A stretch of 64,000 bases of DNA from Vitis vinifera (taxonomy: Eukaryota; Streptophyta; Magnoliopsida; Vitales; Vitaceae), in assembly GCF_030704535.1 (NCBI RefSeq), contig NC_081822.1, forward strand, positions 8,784,501 to 8,848,500, written 5' to 3'. A program made the position numbers and the translations under genes. Under the pieces are notes generated by a model, which saw only the letters and a list, made by a program, of their open reading frames with translations, was not told where the DNA came from and did no database searches. Below are positions 47,127-58,304 of this stretch, piece by piece; position 1 is the first letter of the stretch, and every line of letters begins with the position of its first letter.

Positions 47127-48609
47127 GTTTTACATCTTTAGGTGTTTGGACTACAGGTCCAAAAACTTCTCATTTTGTTAATGAGTTTTAACTTTGCTTG
47201 TATAACTTCTTTCCATTTTGGCCAATCATTTCTATGTCGGCATCCTTCCACATTTTGTGGTTCAGGATCTTAATCATTTCTTATGATATCGGAGACCACT
47301 TGGAAAGTGAAAATATTGTTAATAATAACATTATTTTGATAACATTTTTCTTCCGTGTATACATAACTTATTGAGATCTCACAATTTTCAGGTACATGTG
47401 CCTCTTCAGGGGCTTTCTACATTATTTGTGTCTCTTTTGGGGCTATAGATTTATCAATTTTAAACTGATCAGTTATTTTTTTATGGCATCTTTTAGAGTG
47501 CCAAGTTTTTCTTGGGTACTCCTCTTCCGGGGAGTTACATCATTTGAGCTGACAGGTCTACCACACTTTAAGCGTATCTTAGATTAATTTGTTAATTATC
47601 CTATAGGGACATCAATCTGTGCTAGAGTATTTGCAGCCGGGATATATGACTTTGTCACTTTCTTTGTATCAATGAATGCATCTGTAATTGATTTGCAAGA
47701 TTTTGCAAATGAGTGATCCTTTGAACTTCTAGTTCACATTGATTTGTGGGGATCAAGATGAGTCAAAGTCAATGCATTCCAAATAATTTTACTCTGTTTT
47801 TCTGAAACTGGCTCTTCTCTCCCTAACGACAAGATAATTGTCTCATTAAAATTATAATTTGCACAACAAGTCATTCTACATTTTAAGTGTATAGATAGAC
47901 TAGTCACTAAATAAAAACTTCTGGTTTTATAATATACATAAATATGATCTTTTACCCTAGGAGACCAAGTTGGTCTTACAAGATTCTTCTGGATCTAGTA
48001 TCGTATAAAGTGTCATTCACATGGAATCAAATACTACTAGTGACATGGTATAAGCTCTTCTGGAGCCTTTAATTAGGTTTCTATCACCTGATATAGTATT
48101 AACATTGTTTGTCATCAATGTTGTGCAATTAATGAGATAAGAGTTTCATCAAAGTAACAAGTCATAAAACATTGTCATAAAGACTTCGTCTTTATAGAGT
48201 TGAATAAATATTATTATAGAGAAAAAGTTAAAATCAATGGAAAAATATTAGTCATTGATGATAATTTAACTTAATAAGTTGTGTAAAAGCAATGAGAGCA
48301 CATATAACACAATAAAACAAATACAAAAAGATAATTTAAAGTTATATATTTCGTAAATATCTCATACATTTGATTTTCTAAGTATGGAGTAATTTATACA
48401 TGAAATAACTAGGAAGTATTTCAATAATCAAACTAATTGTAGTAATGGATCAAGGTATGAGAGAGATTTATGTATCTTCAAGTATAAATAAAGAAAAGAA
48501 TTTAAATGATAAATAATAAAATGTGAAATAAACTATAAAAGATGAACAATGTGTTCAAAGATGATAACAAAATGAACCTATTTGCAAAGAACTAAATAAA
48601 ACATAATGT

Positions 48610-48942
48610 TTAATCATAACAAACATTTCCATCACCAATTAGACGGTCAATTTTCTCATTAGGATTCTCAAAGAAATCTGAAACATCTAAATGGGTTAGA
48701 TCCACTTGGCCATCACTATCAATGAAGTTCATTTCTATTTCTTTTCCTTTTACTTTTATTGATACTTGGTAAAGGTCGACCAAATGTTTGGGCGTACGAC
48801 AGGTTCGCAACCAATGCCCTTTCATACCACATATATAACAATTATTCTCATGGTTCTTAGGAGGTTTATCTTGTAAACACTTCTCATTTTCTTGTTTTAC
48901 CTCAGTATTATTCCACTTCTGGTGGTGCAATGAGGCTTTCAT
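48610..48942 (-). pseudogene. Copia gag C-terminus with zinc knuckle
   Basis: Minus-strand frame of 110 residues reads CYICGMKGHWLRTCRTPKHL, a perfect CX2CX4HX4C nucleic-acid-binding knuckle, followed by the typical LVDLYQVSIK and an acidic tail. Upstream, near 49030-48985, the minus strand encodes an RGRGRGRG stretch, as often precedes the knuckle. Frame continuity with the rest of gag is lost. Confidence 0.85.
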
Positions 48943-49244
48943 TTTTTGAGAATTTGGTGAATTATTGCTATAAGAACTATGGTATAGGGGATTTCTTTCA
49001 TGACCACGACCACGACCACGACCACGTCTTCGTCATCGTCCACGAGTTTGGGACAATATTGCATTCACTTCAGGGAATGATTCAGATCTAGTTGAACAAG
49101 ACTGATGATTTCTCATCAAAACTCATTTTTTATTAAACCTTCATGGAGATGATGACAAAGGAAAATAAGTGTTTTTGCGCAATCTTGCAGGGATGCTTGA
49201 TTTCATTCTTTGATCATAGCTTCAAGATTCATTGACAATTTTGT

Positions 49245-49950
49245 TTTGAATAACTTCTAGTTATACAAGAGAATTATAAATTGTATGCATAACTTCTGTC
49301 TATGAAACTATTGTTAATAAAAATTGTTTCCCATAATTCCTGTTGTAAAAAATAAGTGAGTACAAAATAAAAATTAAAAGCCAATATTTTCATAACTTTG
49401 AATTATGATCATTTTGTTAGAACAAGAAAATATGCAAATTTGTACATAGCTTCAGGCTATGAACTATTTATGTATAACTTCTAGTTATACAATATAATTA
49501 AAAGAAATTAAATAAATTAAAAGTTAACATTTTTCATAACTTTAGGTCATGATTATTTTGTAAGAACAAGAAAATATTTAAATTTGTACATAGCTTCAGA
49601 CTATGAACTGTTTTTTATATAAATTTGTATATAACTTCAGGCTATGAACTATTCATTGTGTATATTTGTGCATAGTTTTAAGTTATAAACTTTCATTATA
49701 TAGATTTATACATAGCTTCAGGCTATGAATATTTATTTATTTATTTTATAGCTTCAGACTATATAATATTGTTTGGTATAACATCCAGTTATACAGTATA
49801 ATTAAAAATTAATAATTAAGGATCATATACATAACTTCTGGTCATATATCCATAATTCTGTAATTTTCCCTATAACTTCTGGTTATAGGAATTACACATA
49901 TTTTTCATTACTTCTACTTATAAATTTACCCCATAACTTCTTATTATAAG
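49245..49950. repeat. About 15 copies of a short imperfect palindrome in the Copia leader/gag region
   Basis: Variants of ATA(A/G)CTTC(T/A)GG(T/C)TAT, an imperfect palindrome of 15-17 bp, occur near 49252, 49289, 49447, 49473, 49537, 49588, 49629, 49672, 49711, 49747, 49780, 49829, 49870, 49904 and 49931. Examples are CATAGCTTCAGGCTATG, TATAACTTCTAGTTATA and TATAACTTCTGGTTATA. Spacers are AT-rich and unequal (about 20-160 bp). The arms covary (ATAGC with GCTAT-like, ATAAC with GTTAT-like), which suggests pairing. The array sits between the 5' LTR and the zinc knuckle on the minus strand. Confidence 0.8.
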
Positions 49951-50695
49951 AATTATACATATTTATGTATTCAAATAAAATAAATGAAAATGGAGATCAA
50001 ATGGTAATAAAATAGAAAATCATGATATAAGTTTATCACATACCTTTTTGTGAGAAAGAAGAAAGAAGATCTTTCTAATTTTTCTGAAGGGAATAAGAAT
50101 AACGTCTTTCTATTTCTCTGAATAGAATAACGTCTTTCTATTTTTCTGAATAAAGAAAAATCTTTCTATTTTTTTTGTAAAGACTACTCGTGTGATAATG
50201 TGTTGTAAAATAATAAAATGAAAGGAGAAAAAAACAAAAAAAAGAAATTAGAATGTAGGAAGAGAATAAAATTGATTTTCATTAGAGGTATCTCCCCTTT
50301 TATAGGGAGTCACAAAGAGATATATATCAATATAAATGACCATTTACAAGTTCTTATAATACAATAAATTCTCATATTTTATAATATTTTTAAAATTATT
50401 GTATTTTTTTCAAAATCCCTCTCATACAATCCATTCCCTAGAGTCCAGACCGCGGCCCATTTGAGCTGCTTAATGTTTTTGCGGTAACGCGGTTATGCTG
50501 GAGCCGAACCGGCGATACTGGGTAACGGTAACTTGCCATGTTTTGAGGGCCCCCTTTCAAAACCCTAAAAAAGTAATCACAACGCTCCAATTTTCAAAAT
50601 TTGAACTAGGCGCCCTTGACATCTCTCCCAGATCTCATCTCCTTCTTTCTCTTAGTTCTCGTTGCCTCTATTAACAAACCACAAATCAATCGAAG

Positions 50696-53600
50696 ATGGG
50701 CGGGGCTCACAGTCGCGAAGATCTGGAGATCTCCGATTCCGAATCTGAAGAAGAAGAAAACTACCAAGACGTTGTAGAAGAAGAAGAAAATGGAGAGAGA
50801 TCTTCAGAGCGGAGAACCAAGACTCCCTCGTCGCTCGACGAAGTCGAAGCCAAGCTCAGAGCCCTTAAGCTCAAGTACCCCTCTCAAAACCACCCAATTC
50901 TCCCTAACGCCGTCAAGCTCTATCTTTACATTGGGGGAAACACACCCAAAGCCAAGTGGGTTACTTCAGAAAAACTCACTTCTTATTCCTTTCTCAAGAC
51001 TTGTGGAAATGGCGGCTCAGACGACGATGAGCAAGATGATGAAGAGGGAGGAGAATCTTGGTGGATTTTGAAGGTTGGTTCCAAGGTTCGAGCCAAGGTG
51101 GCCCTGGAAATGCAATTGAAGACTTTCGGGGACCAGTGTCGCGTTGATTTTGTGTCACAGGGTGTGTGGGCGATGAAGTTCTTTAGTGAAGATGAGTACA
51201 GGAATTTTGTTGGTAAATTTCAGGATTGTTTGTTTGAAAACACGTACGGATTTGAATCAACAGATGCCAACAAGCTTAAGGTTTATGGGAAGGATTTTAT
51301 TGGGTGGGTGAAGCCAGAAGTGGCAGATGATTCCGTATGGGAAGATGCGGAGGATGGTTACTTGAAAAGCCCTGATCCGGCAACTCCTGCGAGAGCAAGT
51401 CAGGATTTGAGGGAAGAGTTTGAGGAGGCTGCCAATGGAGGGGGGATACAAAGTTTGGCATTGGGTGCATTGGACAACAGTTTCTTGGTGAACGATTCTG
51501 GGATTCAGGTTGTAAAGAATTTCAGCCATGGGATTCAGGGGAAAGGTGTATTTGTGAATTTTGATAATGGGAATCGTAGAGGTGGTTTTGGCTTGGAGCA
51601 TTCGACACCAAAAAAGGCTCTTCTTATGAGGGCTGAAACTAATATGCTCCTTATGAGTCCCATGACTGAGGGGAAGCCCCACACAAGGGGGCTTCACCAT
51701 CTTGATATTGAAACTGGGAAGATTGTTACGGAGTGGAAGTTTGAGAAGGATGGGACTGATATTACCATGAGGGATATTACAAATGACAGTAAGGGAGCCC
51801 AGATGGATCCTTCGGGATCCACATTTTTAGGATTAGATGACAACAGGCTCTGTCGGTGGGATATGCGTGATAGAAATGGGATGGTTCAGAATCTATCAGA
51901 TGCTAGTACCCCTGTATTGCATTGGACCCAAGGTCATCAGTTCTCTCGGGGTACCAACTTTCAGTGCTTTGCAACAGCTGGGGATGGATCAATTGTTGTT
52001 GGGTCTATTGACGGGAAGATCCGACTGTATTCAAACAACACTATGAGGCAGGCAAAAACTGCTTTTCCTGGCCTTGGTTCACCTATCACTCATGTGGATG
52101 TTACATTTGACGGGAAGTGGATATTGGGCACAACAGACACCTATTTGATCCTCATCAGCACTCTTTTCATTGACAAAGAAGGAAGGACAAAGACTGGTTT
52201 TGCTGGGCGTATGGGGAATAGAATCTCAGCCCCAAGATTGTTGAAGCTCACTCCTTTGGATTCGCATCTCGCTGGAGTAAACAATAAGTTCCGCGGTGCT
52301 CAGTTTTCGTGGGTATGTTTGCACCTTCTCTTTCTCATATTTACGTTTGCTAGTATTTTTTTTTATTTTTCTTGTTGCCAGCCTGCGGTTTAATGTATTT
52401 CACTATTCATTTCTTGTTTTGGCTATTCACATTGGAAAATAGGGGCTTTCTTGATATATCTTCTTGACCAGATTTGTTGTTGAATTACTCAGTGTTATTA
52501 TAATTTTTGTATTTCTGCTTGATTCCACCTTTTCTCTGATAAGGAATTCTTGGAATATCATTTTTTTTTCACTCTCATTATTATTTGTGCTTTTATTTTC
52601 TTGATTCAGTACGTATTCTTGAGTAGAAGTTTCCTTGCATCAATGACGGTCTTAGGATTTACTCCAATATTTGACTGTTGATTCAATTGCATATTTGCAA
52701 AATTCTAGGCTGCTAACTGTATTTTATGATAAGGTTGGATATTTTGGTGAGTTTATTAAGTAAGATTGCGTTTGATGTGCAAAGATTGTGGATTTATTGC
52801 AAATCTTCCATGTAAGGATGTCTGAGTTTATCTGTTTATGAGAAGCCCACTATGAATTCTTGAAGAAATTTATTAAAAGAGTTAACACAAGAATCATTTT
52901 GTTTACCTATTACTTATATTCTTGAAGAAATATTCCATTGGAGCATAGTTCTTGCATGGCATCCCATTGAAGACCATTGTCCATTGTAAATCAAAGTGAT
53001 GGATTGTTTTCCACCGGGTGGTCCACTCATGGTTCCATTCTTTTAACCTGGGATTTTGACTCTGTGAATGTATCTGAAGTTCATTGTAATTGTATATCTA
53101 AGAAACTTATTTCTTTATGGCCAGATTGGATCAAATATTTTCCATGTAGTACAGCTAACCAGTTGCTTACTTGAGCATTTTGATTGCCTAATAAATGCGT
53201 TGACTTTAAAAATGTGCGAAGTAACTAATATTTTTTATAACCTTGCCATCATGTATGATTTTCAATTGAATGGTGCTTTTTTTTTTAATGGTATTAGACT
53301 GATATTCTAGTGTTTCTCAACCAAAGGGCACTTGTTGAAGCCTGTTTCATTTGTTAACTAGTAACTGTCTCAAATATGGTTGATGAGCTTTCCACAATGT
53401 GTTTTTTGAACTAGAGACGCTAGCAGGATAATGGAGGAAGTTGATTGTTACATTATCAAATCAATCCATGCCTTAATAAAAAAATTAACAAATATCTTTA
53501 ATCCAAAATTTGAAAATTCCATTAAGTTGTTAAAACTTCAAAGTTAATCACATCCATTTTAATTTGAATACCTTTTTTCTTCCATTTTCTTTGGTTTTCA

Positions 53601-54873
53601 TTATGTTGAAAACTCAAAGACAAGTATAAAAAACTTTTGTCGCATATTGTCAAGCAATGCATATTTAATCCTCTCCAAGTATTTATAGAAGGGTGGAAGG
53701 TTCTAGATCTTGGCCTTCTGACATATTTTCTCAAGATCTTCAAACTGAAGCTTCTACAAATGGTTGAAACATTCTATTAGATTTTGAATTAATATAGATT
53801 TCTCTCAAATTGAGCATAAGGTTTTCAATTAGTGTAGAATTGGAGTACTAGAATTTTAAACATATAGCTACTGTCTAGAGGTTGTGGAATCTCCAACATC
53901 AGGCTTCTAGGGAGAGTTCCTTGGATAGCTATTATAGGTGACTGTCACACCTCATTGGCAAAGACACCAAGAGTTTAGAACACATGATAAGTTACCTTTC
54001 TGGTATAGGAGACTTCTTTGCATCTGCTTAGCTTTGTCAAGGTTGGTTTTGTGAGATCAAGAAAGCTTGAGTAATCTAATGATGCTCGGGTGCTGGGAAT
54101 CTTGCAAATATATAAGTTATGTTCCAAAGCTTCACCTAGAAGTTACTAGTTTTTAAATAATAAAAAGTCTTAAATGCTTTTATTCCAATGAGGATAAAAG
54201 AAAACAATAAAAGAATTTATAGTAGCAAGTTGTTATAGTTGTTGAGATCATTTTGTAAATTATGTAGGAATGTTTAATAATTTCCTATTATAAATACAAA
54301 TCTTTCAATCCAAAAGTTTTTACTTTTGCACTATGCCTTACCCTAATTATTTTCTTAATTTTCATTTTATCTCTGCATCAGAAGTTTTGTTTTCTCCTGC
54401 CTATTTCCTGAAACAGGATTAGTGATGCAGAAGTTCCCATTTCTTTTTATTGTTAAATAGTTTTTGCTTTTCCGCTGAGCAAGTTTGGTAATGTATTCTT
54501 TCTTATACATGCAGCATGTTTCTCTTATATCCTTATGATTGGTTCTTTGGCTTTTAACTGTCTTGTGGTCCAACATTTTGAAATTCCATAGGTCACAGAG
54601 AATGGGAAGCAGGAGCGCCACCTGGTTGCCACAGTAGGAAAGTTTAGTGTGATATGGAATTTTCAACAGGTGAAGAATGGCTCCCATGAGTGCTACCATA
54701 ATCAGGAGGGCCTGAAGAGCTGTTACTGCTACAAAATTGTTCTCAAAGATGACTCCATAGTTGATAGCCGCTTCATGCATGACAAATTTGCTGTCAGCGA
54801 TTCTCCTGAGGCTCCACTTGTGGTTGCTACCCACATGAAAGTGAGCTCCTTCAGTATATCCAGCAAGCGATGA
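50696..54873 (+). CDS. VID27-related / DEM (CYPRO4)-like WD40-type protein
   Basis: Two exons, 50696-52312 and 54592-54873 (TGA 54871-54873), in phase, 632 residues. The start MGGAHSRED is a good N-myristoylation context (Gly2, Ser6) and is typical of the plant family. A Glu/Asp/Ser-rich region follows (residues 10-45), then the N-terminal VID27 domain ([48 protein letters not shown]) and the C-terminal VID27/WD-like part ([44 protein letters not shown]). Plant members include tomato DEM, needed for shoot meristem organisation, and At4g33400 and At3g19240; the biochemical role is unclear. The intron is 2279 bp. The stop could alternatively be bypassed by splicing at GTGAGC, 54841 (see findings). 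Confidence 0.92.
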
Positions 54874-55317
54874 CATTCCAAAACATGTCCCTTATGTTAC
54901 TTTAATTCATCTTTAGAACTTTTGGATTGTACTTTATGTAGCTGCTTTGCTACTTGAAATGTTTTCAAGAATGACTTTCCTAACTGTAATATGATTTCGT
55001 ACATGTTTGTAACTCATTGCAAGCCCAGCAATTTTATTATGGTAGTAATTTCCAAAGACATCACTCTTTGTACATTTGATATTGGCAGTGGCTTTTAAAT
55101 GTCAAATGGAATATTGGAGGACAAAATGATGATTTTAGTTGGACTGCAGCTGAATCCGTATTTGGACAGATCCAGAGCAGTAAATCAAAGGGCTCAAAGT
55201 GAATAAGTGGGCCCGTGTTATCAGGATTCTTTACAGGGTTGGATACTAGATGTTTTTAAGCCTCATGTTTATGCCTTTGCTCTTCTGGTGAGGAGTTGCT
55301 GTCAGAGGGAGAAAAAA

Positions 55318-57385
55318 ATGGCCATTACAGTAGGCACAGGCTTTCTTGTTCAGCCCTCATCTTCTCTATCTTTGCTTGGAAGGAAATCATGTAGACCCAC
55401 ATTGGATGTAGCTTACAGGTTCTTGCCTGCTAGACCTGGACCTAGCCGCTTCAGTCATGGGACTGTGGTTCAGGCCCAACAACGGCCAACATGGCTTCCT
55501 GGACTTGATCCTCCACCTTACCTTAATGGAACGTGAGCTCTTAATTCCTAGTCAATAAAACTCAACCCCAGATAAAGACTGTAGATTGGTTTTAATTCTA
55601 TCATAATTGTTGATGGTGTTTTGTAGTTTGGCTGGAGATTTTGGGTTCGACCCACTTGGACTGGGAGAGGACCCAGAAAATTTGAGATGGTATGTGCAGG
55701 CAGAACTGGTTCATGCTCGCTTTGCCATGGCTGGAGTTGCTGGAATTCTTGTGACAGATGTGAGTATTTCAGCAAGTTCTCTGGACTTTGTTTTTCTTCT
55801 GCCTTCTCTGTTTTCTTTTTGGTTGTCATACAAGAATTTCAGTCATAAAAATGCACTGAGCAGTAATAAAACAAGTTTTTTGGAATAGGTATATATATCA
55901 TGTTGGTGAATCTGGAAGAACAATTGGAATTCAATCAATTATCTACTTTTGAGATGGGATTGAAGATGAGTCTATTGGGTTTAGACTTGTTCAACAGAGG
56001 CATTTTAGGAGTAAAAATAGAGGGAAGTAAATCCTGGGACTTGGCGATGGGGGCAGCTCAGTTGAATTCATTTTCAAAATAGATTCCTGAATTGTATGTC
56101 ACATGTATTCTTTCAAGAGATTAATTTATACAAATATTACACACAAAAAAAAAATTAAAAAAAAATCCCTCAAACCGTATCCACTGAATTTTCTTTTCAG
56201 TACTACCAGATACGGATATGATAGGCATCGTTTTGATTGAAAAGATTTTAATTCATTGATTGTCATGAATTTTCTGGGCAAATTGGCCAAGATTATATTT
56301 CTTACCTTTATTCCACCCCTTAGTTCTTGAGTACTTCTCTGCAGTTACTCCGAGTCACAGGAATCAGCAATTTACCAGTCTGGTATGAGGCGGGCGCTGT
56401 TAAATTTGAGTTTGCAAGCACGGAAGCTTTGTTCATAGTCCAACTAATTCTGATGGGGTAGAATCTTTGTCAATTCTCAGTCTTTTAAACTGTTCTGTTT
56501 CTCTCAAAAAATCCATTTGAATGACAAACGATCCCAAAAGAGAAGCATGAAAAGAGATTCCTAGTTTTCAGTCTATGTTCTTTCATCCTGTCTATAAGAT
56601 TCCGACACAATCTCCATTAACTTTTATGTAATTGGAATTTGTTGTATGATGCCCATTAATAATGCAGATTTGTTGAAACCAAAAGGTATATGGATTTCAC
56701 TAATCCTGGATCTCAGGCAAAGGAAGGATCTTTCTTTGGATTGGAAGCAGCACTAGAAGGCTTAGAACCCGGGTTTGTTTCAATGCTTTACATCTTTATC
56801 CATATCCCTTGGAAAGTTTCAAATGTTGCTTCATTAGTCTAATCATTCTAATATTACATTAAGATTATCTCATCATATCATATTAAGTCTTATATCTATC
56901 TTTTAGTACGCTTTTTTGGCCCAGTATGTTCATGTTGCCAACCACAAATACCTACATAAGCCACAATCACTCTTTTCTCCTCAAAGTTGATTTGAATTTA
57001 GTAAGTTCTTATAATGCCACGACAATTAACTAACAGATACCCCGGTGGTCCTCTGCTAAATCCTCTTGGCCTGGCTAGGGATATCAAAAACGCGCATGAC
57101 TGGAAGCTCAAGGAGATCAAGAATGGTTTGATTTGCTCTTCCTTTTTTTTTTTTTGCTCGTTGGGTTTCAGATAGATCTTCCTTGTGGCCCCTTATTATT
57201 ATTATCTTAATGGGTGTTTATGGTGAAAGTACTTCTCCATTGCAGGACGGCTGGCAATGGTAGCCATGCTGGGAGTTTTTGTGCAAGCTTCTGTAACTCA
57301 TGCAGGCCCAATTGAGAACCTGGTGGAGCACCTCTCCAATCCATGGCACAAGACTATTATTCAGACAATTTCCTCGACTTCTTAA
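55318..57385 (+). CDS. LHCA5: Photosystem I chlorophyll a/b-binding protein Lhca5
   Basis: Six exons: 55318-55532, 55627-55759, 56345-56457, 56668-56772, 57037-57125 and 57246-57385. They have consensus splice sites and matching phases, 264 residues. A transit peptide of about 50 residues leads to [20 protein letters not shown]. The three-helix LHC fold is evident: helix 1 with chlorophyll ligands in [19 protein letters not shown], and helix 3 with [34 protein letters not shown] and [16 protein letters not shown] are family-specific. Lhca5 is a minor PSI antenna that helps link PSI to the NDH complex in thylakoids. The gene is downstream of, and in the same direction as, the VID27-like gene, 444 bp after its stop. 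It appears intact. Confidence 0.96.
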
Positions 57386-58304
57386 AATATCAATCGAGTT
57401 GGCTCTCTATTATTAAGCTTTACAAATTCAAATGTAAATCTCTTCATTACCTTGTTCTATCAATTTTTCTTTTTTTTTTTTAAAAAAAAAACCTTTTTAC
57501 CTTATGCAAAAGTCAAATTGAGGTTCGTGGTCAGCCTTTTAGTTGATAATTGGGATCCTTATTAATTTTTTAGATGCTATAAGTAATTTCTTACCATGTC
57601 GTTTCTATACAACTTCTTATAAGAATATTAAGCTTTTAAAAATAAATTATATAAAAATATGTATTTGAAGTTTTCTAAAAATGTTAAAATTTTTTAAAAA
57701 GGAAAAAAAAAAGTCATCAAAGTTCTCTAAAAATGGAAAAATGAATAAAAGCGAAAAATGTCTAAAGTTTGTTGAGAAGAATAAAAGTTCTTCAGGCGGC
57801 TGATGGGATTGGAGGCAGTGACCCAAGGATGACATTAAAACCACAGTCCTCCGCTCTTCCAACCGGCTTCTGTAAAGATATTGAAGGAAGCATTTTGTAC
57901 AGGAGAAGAGTCGGCAGAATAAATAGAGAAGTTGCAGTTGAATGTTGCAGTTTTCAACCGAGAAGAATGGAGTACCTAACAGACTAACACCAAAATCTTT
58001 CGTTAAAACCAAACTCTTACCAGATACATAACAGGGGTTGAGATTTGAAGTAGCAATCCTATACACTACACAGCAATTTTATTCTCTTTCTCCAGCCAAG
58101 CACTGCTAACAACTTATTATCTCTTCTCAAGCCCCATCAACAGATATAATCCTTCTGATCAAAATTACAATCCAATCAACTTATCATACATAAAATAATC
58201 ACCAACATGTACATCACCTTAAAACTTTCGTCAGATCAAATCCACCTATTCTGGTTGCAGCAGTAGGGGGGGGGGGAAAGCATATCTTGGTATGAATAGA
58301 GCAG
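57386..58304. other. Convergent 3' flanks of LHCA5 and WEB1
   Basis: Convergent 3' ends. The LHCA5 3' UTR occupies the left part and the WEB1 3' UTR the right part (minus). There is an A/T-rich run at about 57470-57490 and an uninterrupted G-run at 58266-58275. Open frames here show no protein-like composition. Confidence 0.45.

Larger units (their letters stand above)
45222..50386 (-). mobile_element. Copia retrotransposon with both LTRs, defective
   Basis: LTRs: 45222-45406 and 50201-50386 (about 185 bp, very similar). Each carries a minus-strand TATA box (TATAAAAG; in the left copy 45317-45324). The polypurine tract AAAGGGGGAG lies just inside the left LTR (45407-45417). The flanking duplication is TTTTT (45217-45221 and 50387-50391). 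Inside, on the minus strand, are an RG-rich gag tail with a GACCAC repeat near 49005-49025, a zinc knuckle (48942-48610), the integrase-RT linker, RT (47126-46842) and RNase H (46440-46150). The interval between knuckle and RT is only about 1.5 kb, too short for protease plus integrase, so these are largely deleted or unrecognisable. Many stops are present. Confidence 0.88.
43967..50410. mobile_element. Foldback/MITE element with long inverted arms, split by a Copia element
   Basis: The left arm runs 43967 to about 44240. The right arm runs from about 44985 to 45221 and resumes at 50391-50410 after the Copia insertion. Pairing segments include: left AAAAAAATACAATAATTTTA (43967-43986) with right 50391-50410, 20 of 20; left GAGTTTAAGGCTAAAATAAT (near 44060) with the right segment around 45150; and left TTTTAAAATCCTAATAATCA (44210) with the right segment 44986-45016. 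Without Copia the element is about 1.3 kb with arms near 270 bp. The centre (44240-44985) repeats a motif around AACTGTGGTTTTAAAA in both orientations. No transposase is present. Superfamily is uncertain. Confidence 0.8.

Noticed and set aside
49245-49950. CRISPR-like array
   Set aside because: Repeat units are only 15-17 bp, degenerate, unevenly spaced, and lie in a plant retrotransposon. CRISPR arrays are not found in nuclear plant DNA.
51257-51700. 147-codon minus-strand frame
   Set aside because: Antisense shadow of VID27-like exon 1.
52977-53310. Two overlapping plus-strand frames of 65 and 80 codons
   Set aside because: Inside the 2.3-kb VID27-like intron, with no splice context and no motif.
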